This document shows positions 54,526-62,747 of a stretch of 64,000 nt of DNA, piece after piece (position 1 is the first letter of the stretch; every line of letters starts with the position of its first letter). The stretch lies in contig NZ_JWLC01000007.1 of assembly GCF_000813745.1 (NCBI RefSeq), positions 1 through 64,000 on the forward strand, read 5' to 3'. Made by a program: the position numbers and the translations under genes. This DNA is from Leisingera sp. ANG-M1. Its GTDB lineage: Bacteria; Pseudomonadota; Alphaproteobacteria; Rhodobacterales; Rhodobacteraceae. The notes beneath the pieces were generated by a model, which saw nothing but the letters and a program-made list of their open reading frames with translations, was not told the origin of the DNA and ran no database searches.

Positions 54526-54980
54526 TTGATTTCGAAGACGCCGTCGATCTCAACTGCAACGCCCAGCGGCAGCGACACCGAGCCGACTGCAGAGCGGGCG
54601 TGGCGGCCGATGTCGCCCAGAGCTTCGACCAGGAAGTCGGAAGCGCCGTTCACCACCATCGGCTGACCGGTGAAATCCGGGGCGGAATTCACAAAGGCGC
54701 CCAGTTTCACCACACGGGCCAGACGGTCCAGATCGCCGCCGCAGGCTGCTTTCAGCTGCGCCAGCAGCGCAATGGCGCAGCGCTTGGCTGCTGCCTGGCC
54801 CGCTTCGACATCCAGGTCCGCGCCCAGTTTGCCGGTGATCAGCCCGTTTTCATCAGCCGAAATCTGGCCGGAAATATAGACCATATTGCCCGAGACAACA
54901 TAAGGCACATAGTTGGCCGCCGGTGCCGGCGCGTCGGGCAGAGTGACGCCCAGCTCTTTCAGTTTTGCTTCAATGCTCAT
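54522..54980 (-). CDS. RidA/YjgF family enamine-imine deaminase
   Basis: 152-residue Rid-family protein: VVSGNMVYISGQISADENG, the C-terminal HARSAVGSVSLPLGVAVEIDG with the conserved arginine (needed for deaminase activity). Members of this length (about 150) often lie outside the RidA core group. Prevents damage by reactive enamines such as 2-aminoacrylate. Operon with the diesterase. Confidence 0.9.
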   Translation of the reverse strand: MSIEAKLKELGVTLPDAPAPAANYVPYVVSGNMVYISGQISADENGLITGKLGADLDVEAGQAAAKRCAIALLAQLKAACGGDLDRLARVVKLGAFVNSAPDFTGQPMVVNGASDFLVEALGDIGRHARSAVGSVSLPLGVAVEIDGVFEIK

Positions 54981-55091
54981 GGCTGAATTCCTCCGAGTCT
55001 TTGCTGGCCGGGACGCTAACCGGGACAGCGGGGATCGGAAAGAGCAAATACGCCCTGCCCGCAGCCCTTTCCGGCCTGCAGGCAATTGGCA

Positions 55092-56396
55092 TCAGCTTTC
55101 GCGGAAGGCTTTGACGAAGTAATCCGACAGCGGCTTGACCAGATAGGCCAAAGGCGACCGGTCGGCGGTGCGGATGTAGCTTTCCACCGGCATCCCCGGG
55201 ATCAATACCGTGCCGGCCGGCAGGCGGCCGCGTTCGCCGGGATTGAGCTCGATCTCGGCCCGGTAATAAGACAGCCCGCTGCCCTGATCCTCAAACGCAT
55301 CCGCCGAGACCTGGGTGACATGGCCGAACAGCTCCGGTGTTGAGCGCTGGTCCAGCGCCGAGAACCGCAGAGTCACCTCCTGGCCGGTGTAAAGCTGGTC
55401 AATATCGGTGGGTGCCACCTGGGCGGCAATCACCAGCGGCCGGTCCTGCGGCACCAGATAGAGCACCGGATCGGCCGGGCGGATCACCGAGCGGGGGGTC
55501 TGCACCTGCAGACCGTAGACGACGCCGGAGACCGGCGCGGTGATGTCCAGCCGCGCCAGCCGCCCTTGCAGCGAGCGGCGGGTCTCGGCCAGTTCCAGCT
55601 CCTGGTAGCGCAGGTCGCGCAGACGGCTGATCGCCTCCTCGCGCTGACCGGTGCCCAGCTTCAGAATCTCGATATCGATTTCAGTGATGCGGCCCTCGGC
55701 CTGGGCCTCGGAAGCCACCAGTTCACCCAGCTGCCCGTCCAGGCTCGCCTGGGTGCGGCGCAGGTTCAGCACCGTTGCCGCCTGGGCCAGGCCCCGGTCC
55801 AAAAGCGATTGCTGGTTGCCCAGCTCTTCGCCGATCAGCTCTAGCTGCACGTTCAGCGACTGCTGCTGTGCCTGGATGCCGCGGATCTGCTCTTCGATCT
55901 GCACCCGGCGCTTCTCCAGCTGCTCGATCTCCCGCGCAGTGGTGTCCTTGCGGGCCTGGAACAGCCGGTCCTGGCCCTGTACGAGATCCATCACATCCGG
56001 CCGTTCTTCGGCAATCTTCAGCAGCTCAGCGTCAAAGATGATATCAGCGGCGGTGTCGCGCTCGGCTTCCAGGCGGCCGCGGCGCGCCATCAGCTCGAAC
56101 AGCTGGCCTTCAGTGATCAACAGCTGCGAGGTAAGCTCGTTGGCATCAAGCCGCAGCAGCGTTGCACCTTCGGCCACGGTGTCGCCCTCGTCGACCAGAA
56201 TCTCGGCCACGATGCCGCCGTCAAGATGCTGCACTACTTGACGGTTGCGGTCGACCTCGATCTTGCCCGTTGCAACCACCGCGCCGGAAATCGACGACAG
56301 CACCGACCAAGAGCCGAAGCCGCCGACCAGAATTACCATTGCCAAGAGGCCGATGATCAGCGGCCGCCGTGCGGGCCAGTTGCTTTCCACGCTCAT
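55092..56396 (-). CDS. type I secretion membrane-fusion (HlyD/PrtE-like) protein
   Basis: 434-residue inner-membrane adaptor with an N-terminal membrane segment ([21 protein letters not shown]), a lipoyl-like part ([18 protein letters not shown]), a long alpha-helical coiled coil (residues about 100-280, rich in Q/E/L) and a C-terminal beta-barrel ending [20 protein letters not shown]. It links the ABC exporter to an outer-membrane TolC. Coupled to the ABC gene by a four-base overlap. No RTX substrate or TolC gene is in the window. Confidence 0.92.
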   Translation of the reverse strand: MSVESNWPARRPLIIGLLAMVILVGGFGSWSVLSSISGAVVATGKIEVDRNRQVVQHLDGGIVAEILVDEGDTVAEGATLLRLDANELTSQLLITEGQLFELMARRGRLEAERDTAADIIFDAELLKIAEERPDVMDLVQGQDRLFQARKDTTAREIEQLEKRRVQIEEQIRGIQAQQQSLNVQLELIGEELGNQQSLLDRGLAQAATVLNLRRTQASLDGQLGELVASEAQAEGRITEIDIEILKLGTGQREEAISRLRDLRYQELELAETRRSLQGRLARLDITAPVSGVVYGLQVQTPRSVIRPADPVLYLVPQDRPLVIAAQVAPTDIDQLYTGQEVTLRFSALDQRSTPELFGHVTQVSADAFEDQGSGLSYYRAEIELNPGERGRLPAGTVLIPGMPVESYIRTADRSPLAYLVKPLSDYFVKAFRES

Positions 56397-58126
56397 CGCA
56401 CACCTCCTGCGCCAGTGGCCTGGCGGATATTCTGATGGTTGGCGACCATTTCCTGCAGCACTTTGTCCTTGGGGCCAAAGGCCGTCTGGGTGCCTTTGTC
56501 GATCACCAGGAGCATATCACATTCCTGGATCGCCGCCGGCCGGTGCGCCATGATCAGCACCGAACGTCCCTCGGCCTTGATCTGCTTGATCGCCTGGTTC
56601 AGCGCAATCGAGCCTTCATTGTCGAGGTTGGAGTTCGGCTCATCCAGGATAACGATCACCGGATCAGCATACAGCGCGCGCGCCAGGCCGACCCGTTGCA
56701 TCTGCCCGCCCGAGAGCCGCCCGCCGCTGGCGTTGACCCGCGTGTCATAGCCTTCGGGCAGCTTCAGGATCATCTCATGCGCGGCAGCCTTGCGGGCAGC
56801 TTCCACCACCTTTTCGGCATCAGGCTGCTGGTTCAGGCGGGCGATGTTCTGAGCGATGGTTCCGTCAAACACCTGCACCCGCTGCGGCAAATAGCCGATG
56901 TGGCCGCCCAGGACATCCGGCGCGTATTGATCAAGCGCAGCGCCGTCCAGCCGCACCGAACCTGCCGCAGGCCGCCACACCCCGGTCAGTGCCCGCGCCA
57001 ATGTCGACTTGCCCGAACCGGACGGCCCGATCACCCCGATGGCCTGGCCCGGCTGCACCCGGAAATTCACATTGCGCAGCAGCGGCGTGTTGCTGCCCGG
57101 CGGCACGATGGCCAGCCCCTGCACTTCCAAGAGCGCCTTGGGTTTCGGCAGCGCGGTGCGCTCGGCCTCCTCCGGCACCTTATCCAGAAGCTCGGCCAGG
57201 CTGTGCCAGCCTTTCATGGCCCGCTGCACCATGGCCCATTGCCCCAGCCCAAGCTCGATCGGCGCCAGTGCCCGGCCCATCAGTATCGAACCTGCAATCA
57301 TTGCACCCGGCGTCACCTCGTTCTGCAGCACCAGATAGGCGCCCAGCCCCAGCATCGCCGATTGCAGGAACAGGCGCAGGGTCTTGGTCAGCGTGGTGAA
57401 GCCGCCACCGGTGTCGTTGGCCGCAACGCTGTCGGTGAGCGCCGCATCACGGGCCTGTTTCCAGCGCTCGAACGAGGCGCCGCGCATGCCCATCGACTGG
57501 ATCATCTCCGCTTCGTTGCGGATCTCCTCGGACATAAGATTGGCTTTGTGGCCGGTCATATTGGCCTTTTGCATCGGCTGCCGGGTAAAGACCTGGTTGA
57601 AGATCGCAATCACCACCAGCACAGCGCCGCCCGCCAGCGCCAGCAAGCCCAGCCAGGGGTGGAACAGGGCGATGCCCGCCAGAAACACCGGCGTCCACGG
57701 CAAGTCAAAAGCGGCTGTCAGCACCGGCGAGGAGATCAGCCGCTGCACAGACTCCAGATCGCTGAGACCGGTCTGCGCGGTCTGATCCTGCGCCACTGCC
57801 GAGCGGCGGATCATCGCATCAAACACCCGCTTGTCGAGCGCCGCCTGGAACCGCGCGCCCACCCGCGCCATGATCCGGCCGCGGGCATAGTCCAAAAGCC
57901 CCATCATGCCGTAGAGGAAGACCACCAGAAGCGACAGCGCCAAAAGCGTCGCCTCTGAGCGGCTGCCAAGCACCCGGTCATAGACCTGCATCATGTACAA
58001 GGGCCCGGTCAGCATCAGCAAATTTACAAAGAAACTGAAGATGCCGGTGAACCAGTACAGCCCGCGGCTCTGCTGCCGGACCCGGCGCAGTTCCTCATAC
58101 CCGTTTTTATAAATGCTTTTATTCAT
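56393..58126 (-). CDS. type I secretion ABC transporter (PrtD/HlyB-like)
   Basis: 577-residue inner-membrane exporter: six predicted segments in the N-terminal half ([32 protein letters not shown]) and a C-terminal ATPase with Walker [10 protein letters not shown] near residue 365, signature LSGGQMQR near 471 and Walker [14 protein letters not shown]. Lacks the N-terminal C39-like domain, as in PrtD. The start MNKSIYKNG at 58126 has no clear ribosome binding site; the frame continues upstream without support. It exports glycine-rich RTX-type proteins as a rule, and the substrate here is not in the window. AT-rich promoter region upstream. Confidence 0.92.
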   Translation of the reverse strand: MNKSIYKNGYEELRRVRQQSRGLYWFTGIFSFFVNLLMLTGPLYMMQVYDRVLGSRSEATLLALSLLVVFLYGMMGLLDYARGRIMARVGARFQAALDKRVFDAMIRRSAVAQDQTAQTGLSDLESVQRLISSPVLTAAFDLPWTPVFLAGIALFHPWLGLLALAGGAVLVVIAIFNQVFTRQPMQKANMTGHKANLMSEEIRNEAEMIQSMGMRGASFERWKQARDAALTDSVAANDTGGGFTTLTKTLRLFLQSAMLGLGAYLVLQNEVTPGAMIAGSILMGRALAPIELGLGQWAMVQRAMKGWHSLAELLDKVPEEAERTALPKPKALLEVQGLAIVPPGSNTPLLRNVNFRVQPGQAIGVIGPSGSGKSTLARALTGVWRPAAGSVRLDGAALDQYAPDVLGGHIGYLPQRVQVFDGTIAQNIARLNQQPDAEKVVEAARKAAAHEMILKLPEGYDTRVNASGGRLSGGQMQRVGLARALYADPVIVILDEPNSNLDNEGSIALNQAIKQIKAEGRSVLIMAHRPAAIQECDMLLVIDKGTQTAFGPKDKVLQEMVANHQNIRQATGAGGVR

Positions 58127-58289
58127 GGTCAGACTGCAATAGTGGTTCCTTGGCTTCAGGTCAGGACTGAATTTGTAACAGTTCTGACACAAGCAGGTAA
58201 AAAAATGTAATCGCACTGGAAAAAGGCAGGAGAACCCTTATTTGCGCTCCGATCCGCCGGCCCCAGTATCAATTTGGACACTTACCCGA

Positions 58290-59051
58290 ATGCCCTTCAT
58301 GTTGCGACCGCTTAAATTTGTATCTGCGCTGATTTTGGCCGCTTTTGCTGCGGGCTGCGCCACACAGGATCCGGTTGCACGGGCCAGCGGCGAAGTCTTC
58401 GACCCGTATGAGCGGACCAACCGCACCGTCCACGCGTTCAACCGTGGCGTCGACCGGCTCGCCTTCCGCCCGGCCTCCAAAGGCTATGTGGCGATTGTGC
58501 CTGAGCCGATGGTTACCAGTTTTTCGCATTTTGCCGAAAACCTGTCGATGCCGGGGCAGATGGTCAACGCCCTTCTGCAAGGCGATCTGAAACTGGCCGG
58601 CAATGCGCTGTCGCGCTTCCTGATCAATTCGACTGTGGGGTTTGCCGGGCTGGCGGACCCGGCCAGTGAATTCAACGTGCCCGAAGTCGACACCGATTTC
58701 GGCGAGACTTTGCACACCTGGGGCGTCGGCGAAGGTGCTTATGTGGAACTGCCGTTTTTCGGCCCCTCCACCGCCCGGGACGCAGTTGGCATCGGTGTTG
58801 ATTTCTTTACCAACCCGCTGGGCTACGCCGAGCAGAATACTGCCGACAACATCACGATCTACGCCGAGATCGTGCGCCGCATGGGTGATCGTGGCAACTA
58901 TTCCGACACGATCGATTCGATTCTCTACGAGAGCGCCGACAGCTATGCGCAATCGCGCCTGATCTATCTGCAGAACCGCCGGTTCCAGCTCGGCGATGGC
59001 GAAGAGATCCAGGAAGTCGACCCGTTCGACCTGAACACTGAAGGATTTTGA
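58290..59051 (+). CDS. mlaA: MlaA (VacJ) family lipoprotein
   Basis: 253-residue outer-membrane lipoprotein that removes phospholipids from the outer leaflet. Signal MPFMLRPLKFVSALILAAFAAGC with lipobox AAGC, then FDPYERTNRTVHAFNRGVDRL and the amphipathic FLINSTVGFAGLADPASEF typical of MlaA. ATG at 58290, one base before the MlaC gene starts after its stop. Divergent from the type I exporter genes. Confidence 0.93.
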   Translation: MPFMLRPLKFVSALILAAFAAGCATQDPVARASGEVFDPYERTNRTVHAFNRGVDRLAFRPASKGYVAIVPEPMVTSFSHFAENLSMPGQMVNALLQGDLKLAGNALSRFLINSTVGFAGLADPASEFNVPEVDTDFGETLHTWGVGEGAYVELPFFGPSTARDAVGIGVDFFTNPLGYAEQNTADNITIYAEIVRRMGDRGNYSDTIDSILYESADSYAQSRLIYLQNRRFQLGDGEEIQEVDPFDLNTEGF

Positions 59052-59642
59052 ATGATGCAACGCCGCAATTTCCTGATTGGCCTGGGCACTGCGCTGGCCG
59101 CAGCACCGCAAGCGCTTTGGGCGCTGACCGAGAACGGCGCCAGCCGGCTGATCAATGCCCTGGTCGCAGACATCAATGCCGTGATCGCGTCCGGCAAGGG
59201 CGAAACCGCAATGTTCCGCGAGTTTGAGCGGATCTTCCAGCGCTATGGCGACACCTCGGCGATCGCCGCCTATGCACTGGGTGTGGACGGGCGGCGGGCA
59301 ACCACGGCGCAGAAAAAAGCCTTCTCCAAGGCCTTCCAGGGCTACATCTCGCGCAAATACGGCAAGCGCTTCCGCGAATTCATCGGCGGCAAGCTGGAAG
59401 TGACCGGCGTGCGCAAGGTGAAGAAATGGTACGAGGTGAGCACCATTGCCCACCTCAAGGGCCAATCGCCGTTTGAGGTGACCTTCCTGGTATCGGACCG
59501 CTCCGGCAAGGACCTGTTCTTCAATATGTTCATCGAGGGCGTGAATCTGCTGCTGACCGAGCGCACCGAGATCGGGGCGATCCTGGACAGCAAAAAGGGC
59601 GACATCGACGCGCTGATTGCCGAGCTAAAGCGGCTCAGCTGA
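59052..59642 (+). CDS. MlaC-type phospholipid-binding ABC substrate protein
   Basis: 196-residue periplasmic lipid-binding protein (MlaC/Ttg2D fold). Signal MMQRRNFLIGLGTALAAAP with a twin-arginine-like RRNFLIG motif. Body with FREFERIFQRYGDTSAIAAYALG and ISRKYGKRFREFIGGKLEV matches MlaC. It should shuttle phospholipid between MlaA (same operon) and an inner-membrane MlaFEDB complex, which is not in the window. Confidence 0.88.
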   Translation: MMQRRNFLIGLGTALAAAPQALWALTENGASRLINALVADINAVIASGKGETAMFREFERIFQRYGDTSAIAAYALGVDGRRATTAQKKAFSKAFQGYISRKYGKRFREFIGGKLEVTGVRKVKKWYEVSTIAHLKGQSPFEVTFLVSDRSGKDLFFNMFIEGVNLLLTERTEIGAILDSKKGDIDALIAELKRLS

Positions 59643-59672
59643 AGGGCATACTGCCTCATGTCTGCAAACAAG

Positions 59673-59695
59673 GGCTCCCTGCGGGGAGCCTTTTT
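59673..59695 (+). terminator. intrinsic terminator of mlaA-mlaC
   Basis: GGCTCCC-TGCG-GGGAGCC followed by TTTTT, 31 bases past the stop. Confidence 0.9.
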
Positions 59696-59730
59696 CTTTG
59701 TCTTCCGCCGGATCGCAAACATCCGCTCCG

Positions 59731-59887
59731 GGAGCCTCCCGCCCGTCGCTGCAGCATCAAAGATGCCGCGCTCCCGTTGGGCCTGGCGCCCTGCCCGCCC
59801 GGCAGGGCGCGCGCCGCACCGCAGGTGCGGCGCCGGACCCAACTGGCTCAGGTCTCCGCAAGGAGGCCTGAGCCGGGCGGGAGCTCC
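59731..59887 (+). repeat. structured palindromic element, copy D
   Basis: Outer stem GGAG-CTCCCGCCC / GGGCGGGAG-CTCC with one bulge (59731-59744 with 59875-59887). Hairpin I GCATC-AAA-GATGC. Stem II GTTGGGCCTG (59776-59785) / CGGACCCAAC (59834-59843) encloses two abutting perfect 10-bp hairpins (59786-59795/59801-59810 and 59811-59820/59824-59833). Hairpin III 59845-59857 / 59862-59874, 13 bp with one G-T and a GCAA (GNRA) loop. It follows a classical terminator, so it is not needed for termination there. Confidence 0.85.
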
Positions 59888-59902
59888 CCCTTTGCCTGCC
59901 TG

Positions 59903-62113
59903 TCAATTGCCGAGGATGTCGCGCAGGATGTTGTCCACAGCACGGCCCAGTTCCTGGCCAAGCTTAGGGCCCTGGCGGCGGCGCTCGCGGCGGGTTGGCT
60001 GCGGCGACGGCGCGATCGGGGCGGGCTCCAGCATCGGCAGCGGCTTCGGCGCCAGCCCGTCATGCACACGCACCATGGTCTCGCGCCAGATCTCTGCCGG
60101 CAGGCCGCCGCCGGTCACGCCGGACAGGGGCGTGTTGTCGTCATACCCCATCCAGACGCCCGCCACATAATCCGCGGTAAAGCCGATGAACCAGGCGTCC
60201 TTGGCCGCCGAGGTGGTCCCCGACTTGCCCGCCGCCTGCCAGCCCGGGATCTGCGCCCGCTGACCGGTGCCGCCAGCAATCACCTTCTCCATCATCCAAA
60301 CCAGCTGCTGTGCCGCCTCGGTGCGGATCACCCGCTCGCCGATGCCGCCGCTGGCGCCCATCAGCGCATCGCTGTCCTCGACCAGTTTCAGCTCGGTCAC
60401 CCCGTAAGGCGTCACCGAAGAGCCGCCGTTCAGGATCCCCGCATAGGCGCCGGTCATCTCCAAAAGGGTGCTTTCCGAAGCGCCCAGCGCCATTGCCGGC
60501 CCGTCTGCCAATCCGCTGTCGATGCCGAAATCCTTGGCCACGATCCCTACCTTGTCGCGGCCGACAGCTTCGGCCACCTTCACCGCCGGCACGTTCAGCG
60601 AATCCCGCAGCGCCCGCGCCAGCGTCACTTCGCCGTAGAACTTGTTGGTATAGTTCTTGGGGCACCATTGGCCGGAGCCGGGAATGTTCAGGCAGTATTT
60701 GGCATCAAGCACCCGGTCCAGCGGCGAATAGCCCAGTTCCAGCGCTGTGGCATAGACAAAGGGCTTAAAGGCCGAGCCGGTTTGCCGTTTGGCCTGGGTC
60801 GCGCGGTTGAACACACCGGAGACCCGCGTCTTGCGGCCGCCCACCATCGCGCGCACGGCGCCGTCTGCGCTCATCACCACAATAGCGGCCTGCGCCTTGG
60901 ATCCCTTACGGACCTTATTTTCGAAAACATACTTGAGCGCTTCTTCGGCAGCGCTCTGCAGGCGCTGATCGAGGGTAGAGCGGATCACCACGTCCTCGGT
61001 GGTTTGATCGCCCAGAAAATCCGGGATCGTGTCCATCACCCAGTCCGCAAAATACCCCCCTGCCCGCGCCGCCGCGGCTTCACTGAGCACCGCAGGGCTG
61101 TCCTGATTGCGCTGCATCTCGGCGGTGGTGAGATACCCCTGCTCCTGCATCAGCCGCAGCACTGTAGCAGCGCGGTCCTGCGAGCGCTGCAGGTTGTTGG
61201 TCGGCGCCAGTTTGGTCGGCGCGGTCAGCAGCCCCGCCAGCATCGCGCCTTCGGCCGCTGAGAGCTGATTGGCGGACTTGCCGAAATAGCGCTGCGCTGC
61301 GGCCTCGGCACCATAGGCGCCGCCGCCCATATAGGCGCGGTTCATGTAGATCGAGAGAATCTCGTCCTTGCGGTATTTCGCTTCCATCGCCAGGGCAAAG
61401 ATCGCCTCGGTGCCCTTGCGCCACAGCGACCCCTTGCGGCAGTCGGCCTCATAAGCGCTTTCGCTTTTCCATTCAGACGGATCATAGACGCGCCCCAGGC
61501 ACAGCAGTTTTGCCGTTTGCTGGGTGATTGTGGAGCCGCCATGGCCCGACAGCGGCCCGCGCCCTTCGCGCAGGTTGATGCGCACGGCGCTGGCGATGCC
61601 GCGCGGCGACAGGCCGAAGTGGCGGTAGAAGCGTTTGTCCTCGGTCGCCACGATGGCGTTCTTCAGATGCGGCGAAACCGTCTCCGCTGTCACCACTCCG
61701 CCGAATTGGTCGCCGCGCCAGGCAAAGACCTCTCCATTGCGGTCGAGCAATGTCACAGAGCCGCGGGCGCGGCCGTCAAGGTAGGCCGATACATCAGGCA
61801 GCTTGGAATATTGGAAAGCCACAGCAAGGCCAACCAGCAGACAGACCACCATGCCGACGCGCCAGGCAAACCCCCAGACCAGCCGGAAGGCAAAGGTGAA
61901 CGGCGCCAGCAAGAGACCAATCAGCCCGCGTTTCTTTTTCACGGGCTTTGCGCGCACCTTCTTGCGTGCGAACAGGCCGAACAAGCCCGGTTTCTTGGGT
62001 TTGCGCACAGGCTTCTTGCGTGCAGGTTTCTTGGCAGCGGGAGCCTTGCCCTTGCCGCCTGCGGAATAGCGTTTTTCTGCCACCAGAGGCTTGCGCCCGG
62101 ATCCTTGTGCCAT
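59903..62113 (-). CDS. class A penicillin-binding protein (PBP1A-like)
   Basis: 736-residue bifunctional peptidoglycan synthase: a basic cytoplasmic tail (PARKKPVRKPKK), one membrane segment, a GT51 transglycosylase domain with ATEDKRFYRHFG near residue 162 and the QQTAKLL motif, and a C-terminal transpeptidase with SxxK in QTGSAFKPF near 448, SLN and the KSGTT triad near 632. Loop and end motifs are standard for PBP1A. The tail after the transpeptidase is proline-rich. Monocistronic, convergent with the mla operon across element D. Confidence 0.94.
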   Translation of the reverse strand: MAQGSGRKPLVAEKRYSAGGKGKAPAAKKPARKKPVRKPKKPGLFGLFARKKVRAKPVKKKRGLIGLLLAPFTFAFRLVWGFAWRVGMVVCLLVGLAVAFQYSKLPDVSAYLDGRARGSVTLLDRNGEVFAWRGDQFGGVVTAETVSPHLKNAIVATEDKRFYRHFGLSPRGIASAVRINLREGRGPLSGHGGSTITQQTAKLLCLGRVYDPSEWKSESAYEADCRKGSLWRKGTEAIFALAMEAKYRKDEILSIYMNRAYMGGGAYGAEAAAQRYFGKSANQLSAAEGAMLAGLLTAPTKLAPTNNLQRSQDRAATVLRLMQEQGYLTTAEMQRNQDSPAVLSEAAAARAGGYFADWVMDTIPDFLGDQTTEDVVIRSTLDQRLQSAAEEALKYVFENKVRKGSKAQAAIVVMSADGAVRAMVGGRKTRVSGVFNRATQAKRQTGSAFKPFVYATALELGYSPLDRVLDAKYCLNIPGSGQWCPKNYTNKFYGEVTLARALRDSLNVPAVKVAEAVGRDKVGIVAKDFGIDSGLADGPAMALGASESTLLEMTGAYAGILNGGSSVTPYGVTELKLVEDSDALMGASGGIGERVIRTEAAQQLVWMMEKVIAGGTGQRAQIPGWQAAGKSGTTSAAKDAWFIGFTADYVAGVWMGYDDNTPLSGVTGGGLPAEIWRETMVRVHDGLAPKPLPMLEPAPIAPSPQPTRRERRRQGPKLGQELGRAVDNILRDILGN

Positions 62114-62240
62114 CGTCTGTTCCTGCCCGGTTTGCCCGTTTACCGCGACAATACTCTGACTGCCGCGGTTTGTAGAGGGGGCAGAATCCGGACCTTTCCC
62201 CTTTGCCAGCTGGCCGGTTTTTAAGCGAACCCGCCCAAAG

Positions 62241-62259
62241 GCGCAAAATTATTGTGCGC
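62241..62259. promoter_or_regulatory. possible NtrC-type inverted repeat upstream of glnK
   Basis: GCGCA-N9-TGCGC, an inverted repeat 124 bases before the glnK start. NtrC boxes (GCAC-N-GTGC) are similar but not identical, so support is weak. I found no convincing sigma-54 -24/-12 pair. Confidence 0.3.
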
Positions 62260-62382
62260 GCGCAGAAAGACGCGCGGATTCCTGCTGCCCTGCCATTTGC
62301 ACGACTCAGGACAGGAGTTTTGCTGCAGGTGCACAATGCGTCGGCACGGGGCCGGGGCAGCGCGAAACCGGAAGGTGCACAT

Positions 62383-62721
62383 ATGAAAATGATCATAGCT
62401 GCCATCAAACCCTTCAAGCTGGACGAGGTCCGCCAGGCGCTGACCTCTCTGGGCGTGAGCGGGCTGATGGTCACCGAAATAAAGGGCTTTGGCGCCCAGG
62501 CAGGCCACACGGAGATCTACCGCGGTGCTGAATACGAAGTGAATTTCGTCCCCAAGCTGAAGCTGGAGCTGGTGGTGCCTGCGGACCTCGCCGAACAGGC
62601 CGTCAGCGTCATCTCTGAAACCGCCCGCACCGGCAAGATCGGCGACGGCAAGATTTTTGTTCTGGATGTGGAACAGGCCGTGCGGGTGCGCACCGGCGAA
62701 ACCAATCTCGAGGCGCTGTGA
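62383..62721 (+). CDS. glnK: nitrogen regulatory protein PII
   Basis: 112-residue PII signal protein. The T-loop holds the uridylylation Tyr51 (GHTEIYRGAEYEV), and the C-terminal signature GKIGDGKIFVLDVEQAVRVRTGE is complete. It senses 2-oxoglutarate and ATP/ADP and gates the ammonium channel encoded immediately downstream, hence GlnK rather than GlnB. The start at 62383 follows GGAAGGTGC. Spacing to amtB is 26 bases. Confidence 0.96.
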   Translation: MKMIIAAIKPFKLDEVRQALTSLGVSGLMVTEIKGFGAQAGHTEIYRGAEYEVNFVPKLKLELVVPADLAEQAVSVISETARTGKIGDGKIFVLDVEQAVRVRTGETNLEAL

Positions 62722-62747
62722 CGGCGCCCGGCATGGAGGAAAGACCT

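Noticed and set aside
59731-59887. Element D as the transcription terminator of mlaC
   Set aside because: A textbook intrinsic terminator with five Ts is already present at 59673-59695, and element D has no T tract.
62260-62382. Sigma-54 promoter (-24/-12) upstream of glnK
   Set aside because: Several GG...GC pairs were tested by eye, but none has the 10-base spacing and TGGCAC/TTGC match expected.
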